From Achromobacter veterisilvae (GTDB lineage: Bacteria; Pseudomonadota; Gammaproteobacteria; Burkholderiales; Burkholderiaceae_B), in NCBI RefSeq assembly GCF_900496975.1, contig NZ_UFQC01000007.1, forward strand, positions 160,929-224,928: a stretch of 64,000 nt of DNA. Reading direction: 5' to 3'. The translations under genes and the position numbers were made by a program. Numbering within the stretch: position 1 is the stretch's first letter; the number at the start of each line of letters is the position of its first letter. Shown here piece after piece: positions 1-11,065 of this stretch. The notes below the pieces were generated by a model that did no database searches, was not told the DNA's origin, and worked only from the letters and a program-made list of their open reading frames with translations.

Positions 1-3000
1 CTTGCGGTGCTCGCTCTTGCTGGACAGGAAGCCGCGCTGCTTGTAGTAGGTCTCGTTGTACGCGTAGTGGCTGTCGGTGCCGGCGGCCACATTGATGTCG
101 CGCCCCGCGCCTACCGCAAGCTGCTTGTCGGACATGACTTCCGCGGCGCGCGCGTTGACGTCCCGGCCGGCGACCAGTGTCAGGTTGCCGCCGGCCGCGA
201 TACTCGAACCCACTTCGGTGGACGAGTGCATCTCGGCGCGGTTCTTCTTGCCGTAGTTGTAAGACTCCGCGTACCGCTCTTCGGCGGTGGTCAGATTGAT
301 GTTGTTGCCGGCCTGGATGCGGGCGTCGCCGCTGGCGACGATGGCCGCCGCCTGGGCGTTGAAGTCGCGCCCGGCCTGCGCGTTCAGGGTGCCCGCGTCG
401 ATGCGGGCCACGCCGTCGATGCGCGTGCTGCTGACGCCGCCGCTGGCATTGGATTGGGTGGTGGCCGTCAGATTGATATCGCGCCCGGCGCTGAGGGCGA
501 CTGCGTCGCCCTTGAGCAGACCCGCGATGTTGTCGATGTCGTTGCGGGCGGCCAGGTTCACGGTCTGGCCCTGCATGGAACCGACGGTGTTGCGGATGTT
601 CTGCGCCTCGACCACCAGCGCGTTGCGCGCGCCGATGGTGCCGCTGTTCTTGACGTCGCCCGCGGTCTTGATCTGCGTGTCGCGGCCGGCGATCAGCGTG
701 CCGTCGCCGCGCAGGTCGCCCGGCTGGACAGCCAGGTAGACCTGCGGCGCCAGCACCTTCTGCTGGGTGCCGTCGGGCAGCATGATGGTCTGCTCGACCA
801 GCCATACGATATCGCTGGTCAGATGCCGCATCTGCTCTTCGGACAAGGCCGTGCCGACGGTCAGGCCGAATTTGCCGGCGAAGTCCGCGCCGGCGCTCAG
901 CAGCGCCTTGTACTGCGATTCGTTGTCGGTGTAGTCGCCGACGAAGCGCTGGCCGGTGGCCAGCATGATCTGCTCGGCGACCAGCTTCTGCTCATAGAAG
1001 CCGTCGCCCAGGCGCTTGAGGAAGTGGCCGCTGTCTTCGTTGAGCTTCTGCAGCAGGAAGTCGCTGGACACGGGCTGGAGCTGCCCCAGGAACCGGCTGT
1101 CGGTGGCGACCAGATAGCGCTCGTTCAGCCCCGGCATGATGCGGTAGAGCGAGCTGGTGGGGATCGTCGGCGGCAACGTGACCACGCGGATGATGCCCCT
1201 GCCGGGCAGGCCGACTTCCATCACCCGCGCCGGCGCCAACGCGCCCGCCACGGCGCTGGCGCCCGGCTTCTGGTTGCCCGTGGCGGGCGGCGCGGTGTTG
1301 CCGTCGGAACTGGCGACCGCCAGGTCGATGCGCTGGGGCGCGGCGACGTCCCGGTAGTCGGACCAGCTTTCCTTGCGCCCGCCGCCTTTGGCCACGGTGC
1401 GGACTTCGGAGCCCACGCGCTCGATCGAGCGGATTCCCTGCGCACCGATGTTGTTGATCGCCGGGCCGTCCACGGACAGCGTGCCGCCCGCGATGATGCG
1501 GCTTTTGTCGTTGGTGACGGCGCCAGTGAACCTGGCCGCGCCGCCGACGATGATCTTGGCCGGATCGGTAGAAACCGTGCGGCTTTCCATGACGACTTCC
1601 TCGACCTTGTAGTAGAAGAAGTTCGTGACCAGGCGGTTGTTGAAATCGGCGTTGAAGGCGTAGATCTTGCTGCCCAGCTCGTCGTGGCGGGCCTTGTTGA
1701 CCGCCAGCGCCTGGTCGCGCTCCGGCGTCGATACGAGGCAGGTCTCGTTGACGTTGCATTTCACCGCGACCATGGGCGGCACGGGCCCCGGCTCGGTGAC
1801 GCCGAACACGCTCCAGATCCGATCGCCCACTTTGTAGCGCGGCCCGCCCACTTCGGTGACGCACGAGCCGCCGGCGTCTCCGCCGGGGCCGTCGCATACT
1901 TGCCGATCGGGCAGCCATGCAGGCGGAATGGGCGCGGCGACGCCGGCCTTGCCTTTTTCGCCCTTGACGTAGTCGAACGGCGGACCGTAGCGCGACTCCG
2001 GATACGTCGTGGACGGCAGCAACAGGCGCCGCTCGGAATCGTCGTCCAGGAAAGTCACGGGATCGCGGCCGCACAGTTCGGTCACCGCGTCGCACAGCCA
2101 GAGCTTGGACCCATCCAGGAACTCGGTGGAGTTTTCCAGGCGGTAGTAGAGCTTCGGCCCCCGGCTGACCTCGACGGTTTCGCTGGCGAAATGCATGTTG
2201 CGGTTGTGCAGCGCCGCCGCCGCGATATCCGCGTTGCCCGCGACCTCGATGGTGGCCGATTCATTGGACAACAGCGCGGCCTGGCCCGCGGCGCGGCCCG
2301 CGGCGTCCAGCGCGCCGCCCACGCGCAGGTCGGCGCCGGCATAGATCAGGGCGTGCTCGCGGTTGGTCAGCGTGCCCACGCCCAGGTCCATGTCGCCGCG
2401 CGAGGCGATGACGGCATCGGCATCGTTCAGCAGCGCGGGCGTCTGGATGCTGATGCGGTCGCCATAGATGCGGCTGGTGTTGGTGACGCTGCCCGCGTCG
2501 ATGCGGGTATGGCCGCCGTCGATCAGGCCGGCGTTCGACAGCGCTCCCGACACGTTGAGGGTGTTGTCGCGCGCGGCGACGATCTCGCCGCTGGCGCGGT
2601 TGGTCAGGCTGCCGGCGGTGATGGTCAGGTCCTGCGCCGAATGGATCTTGCCGGTGTTGTCCAGCGCGCCGGCGACGAGGTCCAGCGACGTGCCGGCCGC
2701 GATGGCTCCGGCGTCGTTGACGAGGCTGCTGAAGGCCAGGCTAGCGCTGGCGTCCGAGGACACGTTGCCGCGCGCGTTGTTCAGTACGCCGGTGGCGACG
2801 CCCAGGGTCTGGCCGGCGCCGATGCGTCCGGCCTGGTTGTCGATGGAGCCGGCGTTCAGCGTGACGTCTCCGCCCATTACGCCCAGCGGGCCGCTGGCGC
2901 CGTCGGCCAGCGTGTCGCGGTTGACGAGCGCGGCGGCGGCCAGGTCCAACGCGCCGTCGGCCTGGATCAGGCCTGCCGCGTTGTCCAGCGTGCCCAGGGT

Positions 3001-5145
3001 CCGCAGGGTCAGGCCAGCCGCGGCGATCAGGCCGCCCGTGTTGGCCAGGCTTTGCGCCTGGATGCCGGCGGCGCCCTGCGCCGCCACCGTGCCGCCGGTA
3101 TTGTCGGCATGGCCCGCCGTATTCACGTCCAGCGCGCCGCCGCTGACCAGCTTGCCGGCCTGGTTCTCCAGGCTGGCGGCCTTGATGCTGACCTTGTCGC
3201 CGGCCGACCCGCCGTACAAGCCGCCGTCCTGGTTGTTCACCGCGCCCGCGCTGTCCACGGCAAGCCTGCCGTCGGCGTGCGCCACGCCCTTGCGGTTGTC
3301 CAGGCTGGCGGCCTTGATGTCGACCGACCCGCCCAGCAGCTTGCCGTCCCGGTTGTCGAGCGCGCCGCCCTCGATGGAGAGCGCGCCGGCGGCCTGCACC
3401 GCGCCGCCCTGGTTGTCGATGCCGCCCGACGCGCGCAGCGCCACGCTGTCGCCCGACACCACGCCGCCGCTCGCATTCGACAGGGACTGCGCCCGCAAGT
3501 CGAGCCCGCCCGCCGCCGCCAGCGTGCCGCCCGCGTTGTCCACGGCGCCGTCGATCAGGGCGGTCAAGGCGCCGCCGCTGGTCAGCTTGCCTGCGGCGTT
3601 GTCCAGGCTGCCCGCCTTCAGGTCCACCGACGCGCCATACAACTGGCCGTCCGCGTTCCGCACCGCGCCGCGGGCCTCCACCGCCAGGGCGCCGCCGGCG
3701 GCGAAACGGCCGCCGGACAGGTTCAGCGCGTCGGCCGTGACGCGAGCGTCCCCGCCCGCGACCAGGGTTCCGCTGTTGCGCAACGATTGCACCTGGGCGG
3801 AGAACGCGCCCAAGGGGCTGACCGATCCATCGGCCTGCAGGCCGGCGGTGAGGACGCCGCTGTTGTCCAGTTGGCGCGCCGCCAGGTCCACATTGCCCGA
3901 GGCCGACAGGCCGCCGCTATTGACCACGCTGCCGTCGGCGCTCAGCGCCAGCCCGCCGCCGGCGGTGGCGGCGCCTTCGTTGACGATCTGGCCCGCGCTG
4001 CGCACGGACAGGCCGGCGGCCGCCTGCAGGCGGCCCGGCGACAGGTTCCGGACGTCGCCGGCGGCGCCGATCTGCAGGGCGCCGCCCCGGGACACGATGG
4101 TGCCGCCATTGCCGAGCTGGCCGCCCGCGATGCTGACGCCGCTGCCGCCGGAAATCTCGCCAGTGTTCTCGATCCTGCCGGCCGCGTTCAGCGCGATGGC
4201 GCCGCCCGCCGTGACCACCCCCTGGTTGGCCAGGCCGCGCCCGCTCTGCACGGACAGGTCCGTGGCCGCCTGCATGCGGCCCGACGGCAGAATCTTGACG
4301 TCGCCGTTGGCGCTGACAGACAGGCTGCCGGTCAGGGCGGCCACGTTGCCTCCCACGTTCACGCCCACCCCGGCCTCGGTGCCGACCAGCCGGATGCTGT
4401 TGGCGTACATGCCGCCCAGCGCCGCCACGTCCAGCGCCACGGCCGGCGCGCCGCCCTGCGCCGCCAGCGCGTCCACCGACACGCCGTCATAGCCCACGCG
4501 CGCGCCGCCGGCCACCAGGTTCAGCCGGTCGGCCCAGACCTTGGCGTTGATCTCCAGCGTGCGCGCCATCAGGTCCACCTGGCTCAGGTTCGCGCCATTC
4601 AGGCCCGCGCCTTCGATGCTCAACCCGCCGCCCGCGATCTCGAAGCTCAGCCCGTTCGGCCCGATCACGGGCTTGCCGGTGGTCAGCGTGGCGCGGTCGG
4701 CGTTCAGGAAGCCGCAGCCGTTGCAGGTGATGCCGGCCGGATTGGCGACGATGACGTTGGCGCGGTTGCCGGCGACTTCCAGCATGCCCATCAACTGCGA
4801 CGGGTTGGGCGCGGTGACCTGGTTCAGGATGGTGGCCGCGCGCTGGTTGCCCAGCATGGCGTTGCCGGCGATCTGCCCGGCAAGCTGCGTGCGGCTGGCG
4901 GCGCCGCTGTTGTTCAGCACCACGCCGGACGGGCCGACGTTGAATTGGGTAAAGCGGTTATTCGACACGCCGCCGGCCGACGGCGGCGCGATATTCACGA
5001 CCGGCACGCCATTGCTGACACCGACGACGGGCCGCTGGCCCCCCGCGCTCTTGTCCACGGAAATGGGCAGCGTCTGCGCCAGGACCGGGGTCCAGACCTG
5101 GGTGTAGAGCACGAGCCAGACGATGACGGAACGGATCTTGGACAT
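1..5145 (-). CDS. FhaB/haemagglutinin-type two-partner secretion exoprotein (TpsA), partial
   Basis: The reading frame is open from the ATG at 5145 to the left window edge, so about 1715 N-terminal residues are visible and the C-terminus is missing. It begins with a signal peptide (ending near VWTPVLAQ), then a TPS secretion domain (about residues 25-250) with the motifs NPAGITCNGCGF and TGKPVIG that mark FHA-type TpsA proteins. Residues about 280-950 are imperfect 20-25-residue repeats rich in DN, AGG and SLxN, as expected of a beta-helical shaft. Residues about 1010-1130 form a less repetitive insert with cysteines. Residues about 1380-1500 (DSRFLGQLQPVSSDFLLQ; KVLAPQVYLA) resemble a conserved FhaB segment, followed by haemagglutinin repeats. 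The transporter gene lies just upstream. Because the C-terminus is off the window, adhesin and contact-dependent toxin carrier cannot be separated. Confidence 0.93.
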   Translation of the reverse strand, partial: MSKIRSVIVWLVLYTQVWTPVLAQTLPISVDKSAGGQRPVVGVSNGVPVVNIAPPSAGGVSNNRFTQFNVGPSGVVLNNSGAASRTQLAGQIAGNAMLGNQRAATILNQVTAPNPSQLMGMLEVAGNRANVIVANPAGITCNGCGFLNADRATLTTGKPVIGPNGLSFEIAGGGLSIEGAGLNGANLSQVDLMARTLEINAKVWADRLNLVAGGARVGYDGVSVDALAAQGGAPAVALDVAALGGMYANSIRLVGTEAGVGVNVGGNVAALTGSLSVSANGDVKILPSGRMQAATDLSVQSGRGLANQGVVTAGGAIALNAAGRIENTGEISGGSGVSIAGGQLGNGGTIVSRGGALQIGAAGDVRNLSPGRLQAAAGLSVRSAGQIVNEGAATAGGGLALSADGSVVNSGGLSASGNVDLAARQLDNSGVLTAGLQADGSVSPLGAFSAQVQSLRNSGTLVAGGDARVTADALNLSGGRFAAGGALAVEARGAVRNADGQLYGASVDLKAGSLDNAAGKLTSGGALTALIDGAVDNAGGTLAAAGGLDLRAQSLSNASGGVVSGDSVALRASGGIDNQGGAVQAAGALSIEGGALDNRDGKLLGGSVDIKAASLDNRKGVAHADGRLAVDSAGAVNNQDGGLYGGSAGDKVSIKAASLENQAGKLVSGGALDVNTAGHADNTGGTVAAQGAAGIQAQSLANTGGLIAAAGLTLRTLGTLDNAAGLIQADGALDLAAAALVNRDTLADGASGPLGVMGGDVTLNAGSIDNQAGRIGAGQTLGVATGVLNNARGNVSSDASASLAFSSLVNDAGAIAAGTSLDLVAGALDNTGKIHSAQDLTITAGSLTNRASGEIVAARDNTLNVSGALSNAGLIDGGHTRIDAGSVTNTSRIYGDRISIQTPALLNDADAVIASRGDMDLGVGTLTNREHALIYAGADLRVGGALDAAGRAAGQAALLSNESATIEVAGNADIAAAALHNRNMHFASETVEVSRGPKLYYRLENSTEFLDGSKLWLCDAVTELCGRDPVTFLDDDSERRLLLPSTTYPESRYGPPFDYVKGEKGKAGVAAPIPPAWLPDRQVCDGPGGDAGGSCVTEVGGPRYKVGDRIWSVFGVTEPGPVPPMVAVKCNVNETCLVSTPERDQALAVNKARHDELGSKIYAFNADFNNRLVTNFFYYKVEEVVMESRTVSTDPAKIIVGGAARFTGAVTNDKSRIIAGGTLSVDGPAINNIGAQGIRSIERVGSEVRTVAKGGGRKESWSDYRDVAAPQRIDLAVASSDGNTAPPATGNQKPGASAVAGALAPARVMEVGLPGRGIIRVVTLPPTIPTSSLYRIMPGLNERYLVATDSRFLGQLQPVSSDFLLQKLNEDSGHFLKRLGDGFYEQKLVAEQIMLATGQRFVGDYTDNESQYKALLSAGADFAGKFGLTVGTALSEEQMRHLTSDIVWLVEQTIMLPDGTQQKVLAPQVYLAVQPGDLRGDGTLIAGRDTQIKTAGDVKNSGTIGARNALVVEAQNIRNTVGSMQGQTVNLAARNDIDNIAGLLKGDAVALSAGRDINLTATTQSNASGGVSSTRIDGVARIDAGTLNAQAGRDFNAQAAAIVASGDARIQAGNNINLTTAEERYAESYNYGKKNRAEMHSSTEVGSSIAAGGNLTLVAGRDVNARAAEVMSDKQLAVGAGRDINVAAGTDSHYAYNETYYKQRGFLSSKSEHRK

Positions 5146-5214
5146 AATGCGTTGACTCTCGGTAATCGGTTCGGATGGTTCGCCGCGGCGCGGAAGGACC
5201 GGCCGCGCCGCGCG

Positions 5215-6951
5215 CTAGAACTCGAACATCAGCGACAGGGCGAACACGGTGTTGCTGGTCTTGAGGTTTTCGGGTTTTTTCAGCGGCCAGCCCGCCGACA
5301 GGTCGTAGCTGGCGTTCACATAGGGCATGGCGACGCGGCCGCGCAGGCCGGCGACGGCGCCGGCCAGCGTGCGGCCGGACAGGAATTCGGCGGACGGGCC
5401 GCCTACGCGGCCCATATCCAGGCCGGCATAGAGCTGCTGGCCCAGGTCGCCGAGATTCAGCGACAGGTCGTTGCGCAGGCTCCAGCCGTCTTCGGAAGCC
5501 AGCGTCATCTGGCCGTCGAAGCCGCGCACGGCGTAGCGGTTGCCGATGGTGAAGTAGTCGGCCGGCACCACGGCGGTCTTCGCGTGCTGGATCTGCCAGT
5601 TGGCCTGGTAGGCCAGTTGCTGCCCCGCCACCTTGAAAGGCAGGTACAGGCCGGCGTTGGCGGAAAGTATGGTGCTGCGCCCGTTCCAGTCCGGGTCGCC
5701 ATAGACGTAGCCGGGCTGGTCGGAAAACTGCGGCAGGGTGCCGCGCACGCCGCCGCCCACGTCCAGCACGGCCTGGCCCAGGTACTGGCGATGCCCGTAG
5801 CCGAATTCGTAGCCGGCAACGTCGCGGCGCTGCACTTCGATGTCGATGTCGTTGATGGTGCTGTTGACGCGCTTGCGCAGGAACTTCAGCGTGGCGGTGC
5901 CCTTGTAGTTGCTGCCGCGGTAGGGCACCACGGACACGCCCAGGTCCACCTGCCGGGTGGTGCCGCCATAGACGATGGGCTCTTCGAAGCCCGCCACGGT
6001 CTGGCGGTAGCGCGACTTGCTGGCGCCGGCGAACAGGGTCCAGTAGCCGAAGGGAATGCTGTAATTGATGGACGCCGCGCGCGACAGCGCGTCGTCGCGG
6101 CGCAGGCTGGCGTTGCTGTTCCACGACACCGAAAGCTGGTCGTACAGAAACAGCGGCGAATCCAGCGTCAAGCCCGCGTTGACCTGGTTCTTGCCGGTGG
6201 CTTCCATACCGGCGTTGTCGCCGCCCACATAGGCGTGCCAGCGCTTGCCGGTGCCCGGCTTGATGAGAATGTCGGAATCGCCCAGCTCGGGGCCCGGCGC
6301 CACGTCGATGGTGGCGTCGGCCTGGCTGCCCAGGCGCCGGATGTTTTCCAGCGCCTGGTCCAGGTCGCGCTGATTGAGATCTCCGCCGGGCCAGGTCGGC
6401 AGCGCGGTGCGCCACCAACCGGCCGCGCCCTCGCTCTTGACCGCCGAAATACGGCCGGGCACGTAGCGCAGCGTCAGCGTGCCGCCGGCGAGCGATTGCT
6501 CGGGCACCAGCACGCGGGCGGTGATGAGGCCCTGGTCGATCAGGCGGGCGTGCAGATGCTCCTGCAAGGCCTTCAGGCCCTGGCCGCCCACGCAGGGGCC
6601 GATGGCGCCCGCGGCCACGCGGCGCAGTTCCACCGGGGGCTCGGGGCCGTCCCACAGGACGTCGCGCAAGGCGAAGCAGGGGGTTTCCTGGGGAAACACC
6701 AGGGGCCCCTCGCCCGCCGCCGGCGCCTCGGGCGCGGACAGCACGTCCGGGCGCTGGGCGGCGCGGGCGCGCTGGGCCTCGAGCTCCTGCTCCTGGCGGC
6801 GCTGGATCTCGCCGGCACGGGCGGCGGCCTCTGCCTGCGCCGGCTGCGCGGCCACGGAGGATGCGAAGAGCGCCGTCAGTCCCACCGACAGCGACAGGCG
6901 GCGCAAACCCTTATGCCGGAGGATTCGCCGCCAGGAAAGGCTGGCTCGCAC
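5215..6951 (-). CDS. FhaC/ShlB/CdiB-type outer membrane transporter (TpsB)
   Basis: This 578-residue protein would secrete the adjacent TpsA across the outer membrane. A signal peptide (ending near SSVAAQPAQA) precedes a charged linker, two POTRA-like segments (about residues 85-240) and a 16-strand barrel that ends in the typical aromatic terminus SLMFEF. The barrel contains NRYAVRGFDG, which matches the conserved VRG(Y/F) tip of loop L6 in the Omp85/TpsB family. The start is a GTG at 6951 with a weak A/G-rich Shine-Dalgarno. Its stop is 69 bases before the TpsA start, so the two genes almost certainly form one operon, transporter first. Length is normal for the family. Confidence 0.93.
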   Translation of the reverse strand: MRASLSWRRILRHKGLRRLSLSVGLTALFASSVAAQPAQAEAAARAGEIQRRQEQELEAQRARAAQRPDVLSAPEAPAAGEGPLVFPQETPCFALRDVLWDGPEPPVELRRVAAGAIGPCVGGQGLKALQEHLHARLIDQGLITARVLVPEQSLAGGTLTLRYVPGRISAVKSEGAAGWWRTALPTWPGGDLNQRDLDQALENIRRLGSQADATIDVAPGPELGDSDILIKPGTGKRWHAYVGGDNAGMEATGKNQVNAGLTLDSPLFLYDQLSVSWNSNASLRRDDALSRAASINYSIPFGYWTLFAGASKSRYRQTVAGFEEPIVYGGTTRQVDLGVSVVPYRGSNYKGTATLKFLRKRVNSTINDIDIEVQRRDVAGYEFGYGHRQYLGQAVLDVGGGVRGTLPQFSDQPGYVYGDPDWNGRSTILSANAGLYLPFKVAGQQLAYQANWQIQHAKTAVVPADYFTIGNRYAVRGFDGQMTLASEDGWSLRNDLSLNLGDLGQQLYAGLDMGRVGGPSAEFLSGRTLAGAVAGLRGRVAMPYVNASYDLSAGWPLKKPENLKTSNTVFALSLMFEF

Positions 6952-7265
6952 TTGTTTCTTGTTGAAATTAAAAATTACTATATTTCGGTTGACGGAACTA
7001 TGCGGGCAAAACTTAAGATTTGATTTAATTGATAAATAGAGACAAATTTATGCAAATTTGCCGACATTACCGATAATTAGATATTTTTCATTGATATTTA
7101 TTAATGCGTGCACGACTTTCACACGTTTGAATTAGTTACACGCTACGCGTTGGACGGCCGCGGCTCCATCAGACGAGTCTGAAAAATTTCCCGGGGAAAA
7201 CCCTGTACAGGCGCCTCCGTCGACGCCGCTCCGCCACCCGCCCGGGCTATGCCAAAATCGCGCCC
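6952..7265. promoter_or_regulatory. AT-rich divergent intergenic region between tpsBA and ung
   Basis: This 314-base gap separates the leftward secretion operon from rightward ung. Bases about 6955-7140 are strikingly AT-rich compared with the GC-rich surroundings. They include two AAATTT palindromes four bases apart (7044-7059). No coding frame or RNA gene is visible. The composition fits a regulated promoter, or a site for a nucleoid protein that binds AT-rich DNA, but no exact -35/-10 pair or BvgA-type heptamer array could be assigned with confidence. Confidence 0.5.
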
Positions 7266-8027
7266 ATGCCGATCGACAACCGCCTGACTCCCCACGCCCT
7301 CGCCGCCCAGACGGCGCAACTGCCCGCTGCCTGGCGCGCGGCCTTCGCCGACCCGCAAGTGGCCGACGCCCTGGCGGCAGTGACCGCCCACGTCGAAAAG
7401 CGCCTGGGCGAAGGCGCCACCGTCTACCCCGCCACGCCTTTCCGCGCCCTGCAAGGACTGGCGCCGTCGGACGTGCGGGTGGTGATCCTGGGGCAGGACC
7501 CCTACCATGGCCCGGGCCAGGCCCAGGGCCTGGCCTTCTCGGTGCCGGACGATTGCAAGCGGCCGCCCAGCCTGCGCAACATCTTCAATGAGATCGCCCA
7601 GGAATTTCCGGGCACGCCCGTCCCCGCCGGCAATGACCTGAGCAGTTGGGCCGGGCAGGGCGTGCTGCTGCTGAACACAGCGCTGACGGTGGAAGACGGC
7701 CTGCCGGCCTCCCACGCCAAGCGCGGCTGGGAAACGGTGACCGACGCATTGATCGCACTGGTCGCCCGCGACCCCTCGCCCAAGGTCTTCATGCTTTGGG
7801 GCGCGCATGCCCAGGCCAAACGTTCGTTGCTGCCTGACAACAGCGGCCACCTGGTCCTGATGTCCAATCACCCCTCGCCGCTCTCCGCGAGGCGGCCGCC
7901 GGTGCCGTTCCTGGGTTGCGGCCACTTCCGGGCGACCAATGAATGGCTGGCCGACCAAGGGAAAAACCCTATTGATTGGGGACTGGACAAAAAAACAATT
8001 CCCATGCAAGGCGAATTCAGGTTATGA
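7266..8027 (+). CDS. ung: Uracil-DNA glycosylase, family 1
   Basis: Removes uracil from DNA as the first step of base excision repair, in the cytoplasm. The 253-residue protein carries the water-activating loop GQDPYHG (catalytic Asp about residue 78), the segment LAFSVP, and the minor-groove intercalation loop NHPSPLSARR near the C-terminus, all diagnostic of family 1 UNG. The ATG at 7266 gives the normal family length. It is a single gene, divergent from the two-partner secretion operon. Confidence 0.97.
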   Translation: MPIDNRLTPHALAAQTAQLPAAWRAAFADPQVADALAAVTAHVEKRLGEGATVYPATPFRALQGLAPSDVRVVILGQDPYHGPGQAQGLAFSVPDDCKRPPSLRNIFNEIAQEFPGTPVPAGNDLSSWAGQGVLLLNTALTVEDGLPASHAKRGWETVTDALIALVARDPSPKVFMLWGAHAQAKRSLLPDNSGHLVLMSNHPSPLSARRPPVPFLGCGHFRATNEWLADQGKNPIDWGLDKKTIPMQGEFRL

Positions 8028-8301
8028 TCGCCGCACTGCACAAAACGAGTTCGGCATTTACCGCTTTGATTTAGCGGAAGTTTTCGCAGTCCGCCGGGCA
8101 GCAGCCCCGGCCTCTGCCGAACCATCATCGATTCCTGACCCCTTTCCTTTCGCCCTGCGTTCCAATCTGTACAAGTGAACGCGCCACGCGCATGGTTGAT
8201 CCGGTCGGCACGATGCTCCATCAACCGTCGCCTGGATCCGGCCGCCTAATCCCCTGGCCCGACCAAGCACTGCGTCGCATTGATTGCGGCAAGGGAAAGT
8301 A

Positions 8302-10065
<1,764 letters not shown>

Positions 10066-10076
10066 TCCCGGTCCCA

Positions 10077-10153
10077 GCGGTTCGACAAGAACCGCGCCGG
10101 CGATCTGACCGCACCCCAGGCATCGGACGATAATCCGATCCCTGGGGTGTTTT
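10077..10153 (+). terminator. Hairpin followed by Rho-independent terminator after rhlE
   Basis: A first hairpin (GCGGTTC / GAACCGC, 10077-10095) is followed by a longer stem, with ACCCCAGG at 10113-10120 pairing with CCTGGGGT at 10141-10148 and inner pairs TCGGA/TCCGA, then GTTTTG. It lies between convergent rhlE and the IclR gene and probably ends rhlE transcripts. Confidence 0.7.
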
Positions 10154-10192
10154 GCATTCTCCGCCGGCAATCCGCCTGGCGCGGATCTCGGG

Positions 10193-10984
10193 CTACGTGC
10201 TTCTCGCGCCCAGCAGCATGCTGATCTTGCGGGCGACGTTCTGCACGAGCGGAATGATCTCGTGCATGCGGGCTTCGTCGGTATAGGCGTCCGTGCTCGT
10301 CACGCTGATAGACGCGACGATCTCTCCGCTGGCATCGCGCACAGGCGTGCCGACGCAACGGATCCCGTCGACGTTTTCGCCCAGGTCAAAGGTGTATCCC
10401 TTCGAGGCATAGGTCGCCATGGCTTCCAGCCACTGCTCCAGCGACAGCGGTCCGGCCAGCCCTTTTGCCGCCTCTTGTTCGTAGCGCTTCGTCCAGGCGG
10501 CGCGCCCCTGGTCGAGAATCAACGCCTTGCCCACGCTGGTGCAGCACACGGGCTTGCGCCCGCCTATGCGCGTGTTGACTTCGATGGGGCGTTTGCCGCC
10601 GATCTTGTCGAGATAGATGATGCCTTCGTCTTCATCCAGCGCGGCCAGATGCACCGTGTCTTGCGTCTGCGCGGCCAGTTCCTCCAGCAAGGGACGGGCC
10701 GTCGTGGTGATGGCCGATTCGCGATAGGCCAGGAAGCCCAGCTCGACCAGCCGGCTGCCCAGGCGATATCCCTTGCGGGGCTCGAAATGCAGGTAGCGGA
10801 TCTGCACCAGCGCCGAAGCCAGCCGGTGCGTGGTGCTGAAGGCAATGCCGGTTCTGTCCGAGATGTCCTTCACGCTGCGGCAGCCTTCGGCCACCGCGCT
10901 CACCACGTCGAGTCCGCGAAAGAGGGTCTGGCTGGCGAGCGGTTTGGCTACCTTGGCGGTCTTGGTGTCGGGCTTTTCGGTCAT
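10193..10984 (-). CDS. IclR-family transcriptional regulator
   Basis: Predicted DNA-binding regulator with an N-terminal winged helix-turn-helix (SVKDISDRTGIAFSTTHRLA, about residues 35-55) and a C-terminal IclR effector domain (TSVGKALILDQG; GIRCVGTPVRDASG). The start chosen is the ATG at 10984, giving 263 residues, typical of the family; an upstream ATG at 11017 would add 11 residues, and neither has a strong Shine-Dalgarno. It lies downstream of and on the same strand as the acetaldehyde dehydrogenase / aldolase / MFS genes, so it is the likely regulator of that set. The effector is unknown. Confidence 0.88.
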   Translation of the reverse strand: MTEKPDTKTAKVAKPLASQTLFRGLDVVSAVAEGCRSVKDISDRTGIAFSTTHRLASALVQIRYLHFEPRKGYRLGSRLVELGFLAYRESAITTTARPLLEELAAQTQDTVHLAALDEDEGIIYLDKIGGKRPIEVNTRIGGRKPVCCTSVGKALILDQGRAAWTKRYEQEAAKGLAGPLSLEQWLEAMATYASKGYTFDLGENVDGIRCVGTPVRDASGEIVASISVTSTDAYTDEARMHEIIPLVQNVARKISMLLGARST

Positions 10985-11065
10985 TTCGTGGGCAGTGAGT
11001 GACGGATCGTGAAGCATCGGACAGCCATCGGCGCCGCGGCGCCGATGCCTCACGCACTCGCTGCA

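Noticed and set aside
7..7023. Plus-strand open frame of 2338 codons
   Set aside because: It is exactly antisense, codon for codon, to the secretion exoprotein and runs through its transporter; composition is low-complexity and no domain is visible. High GC keeps the antisense frame open.
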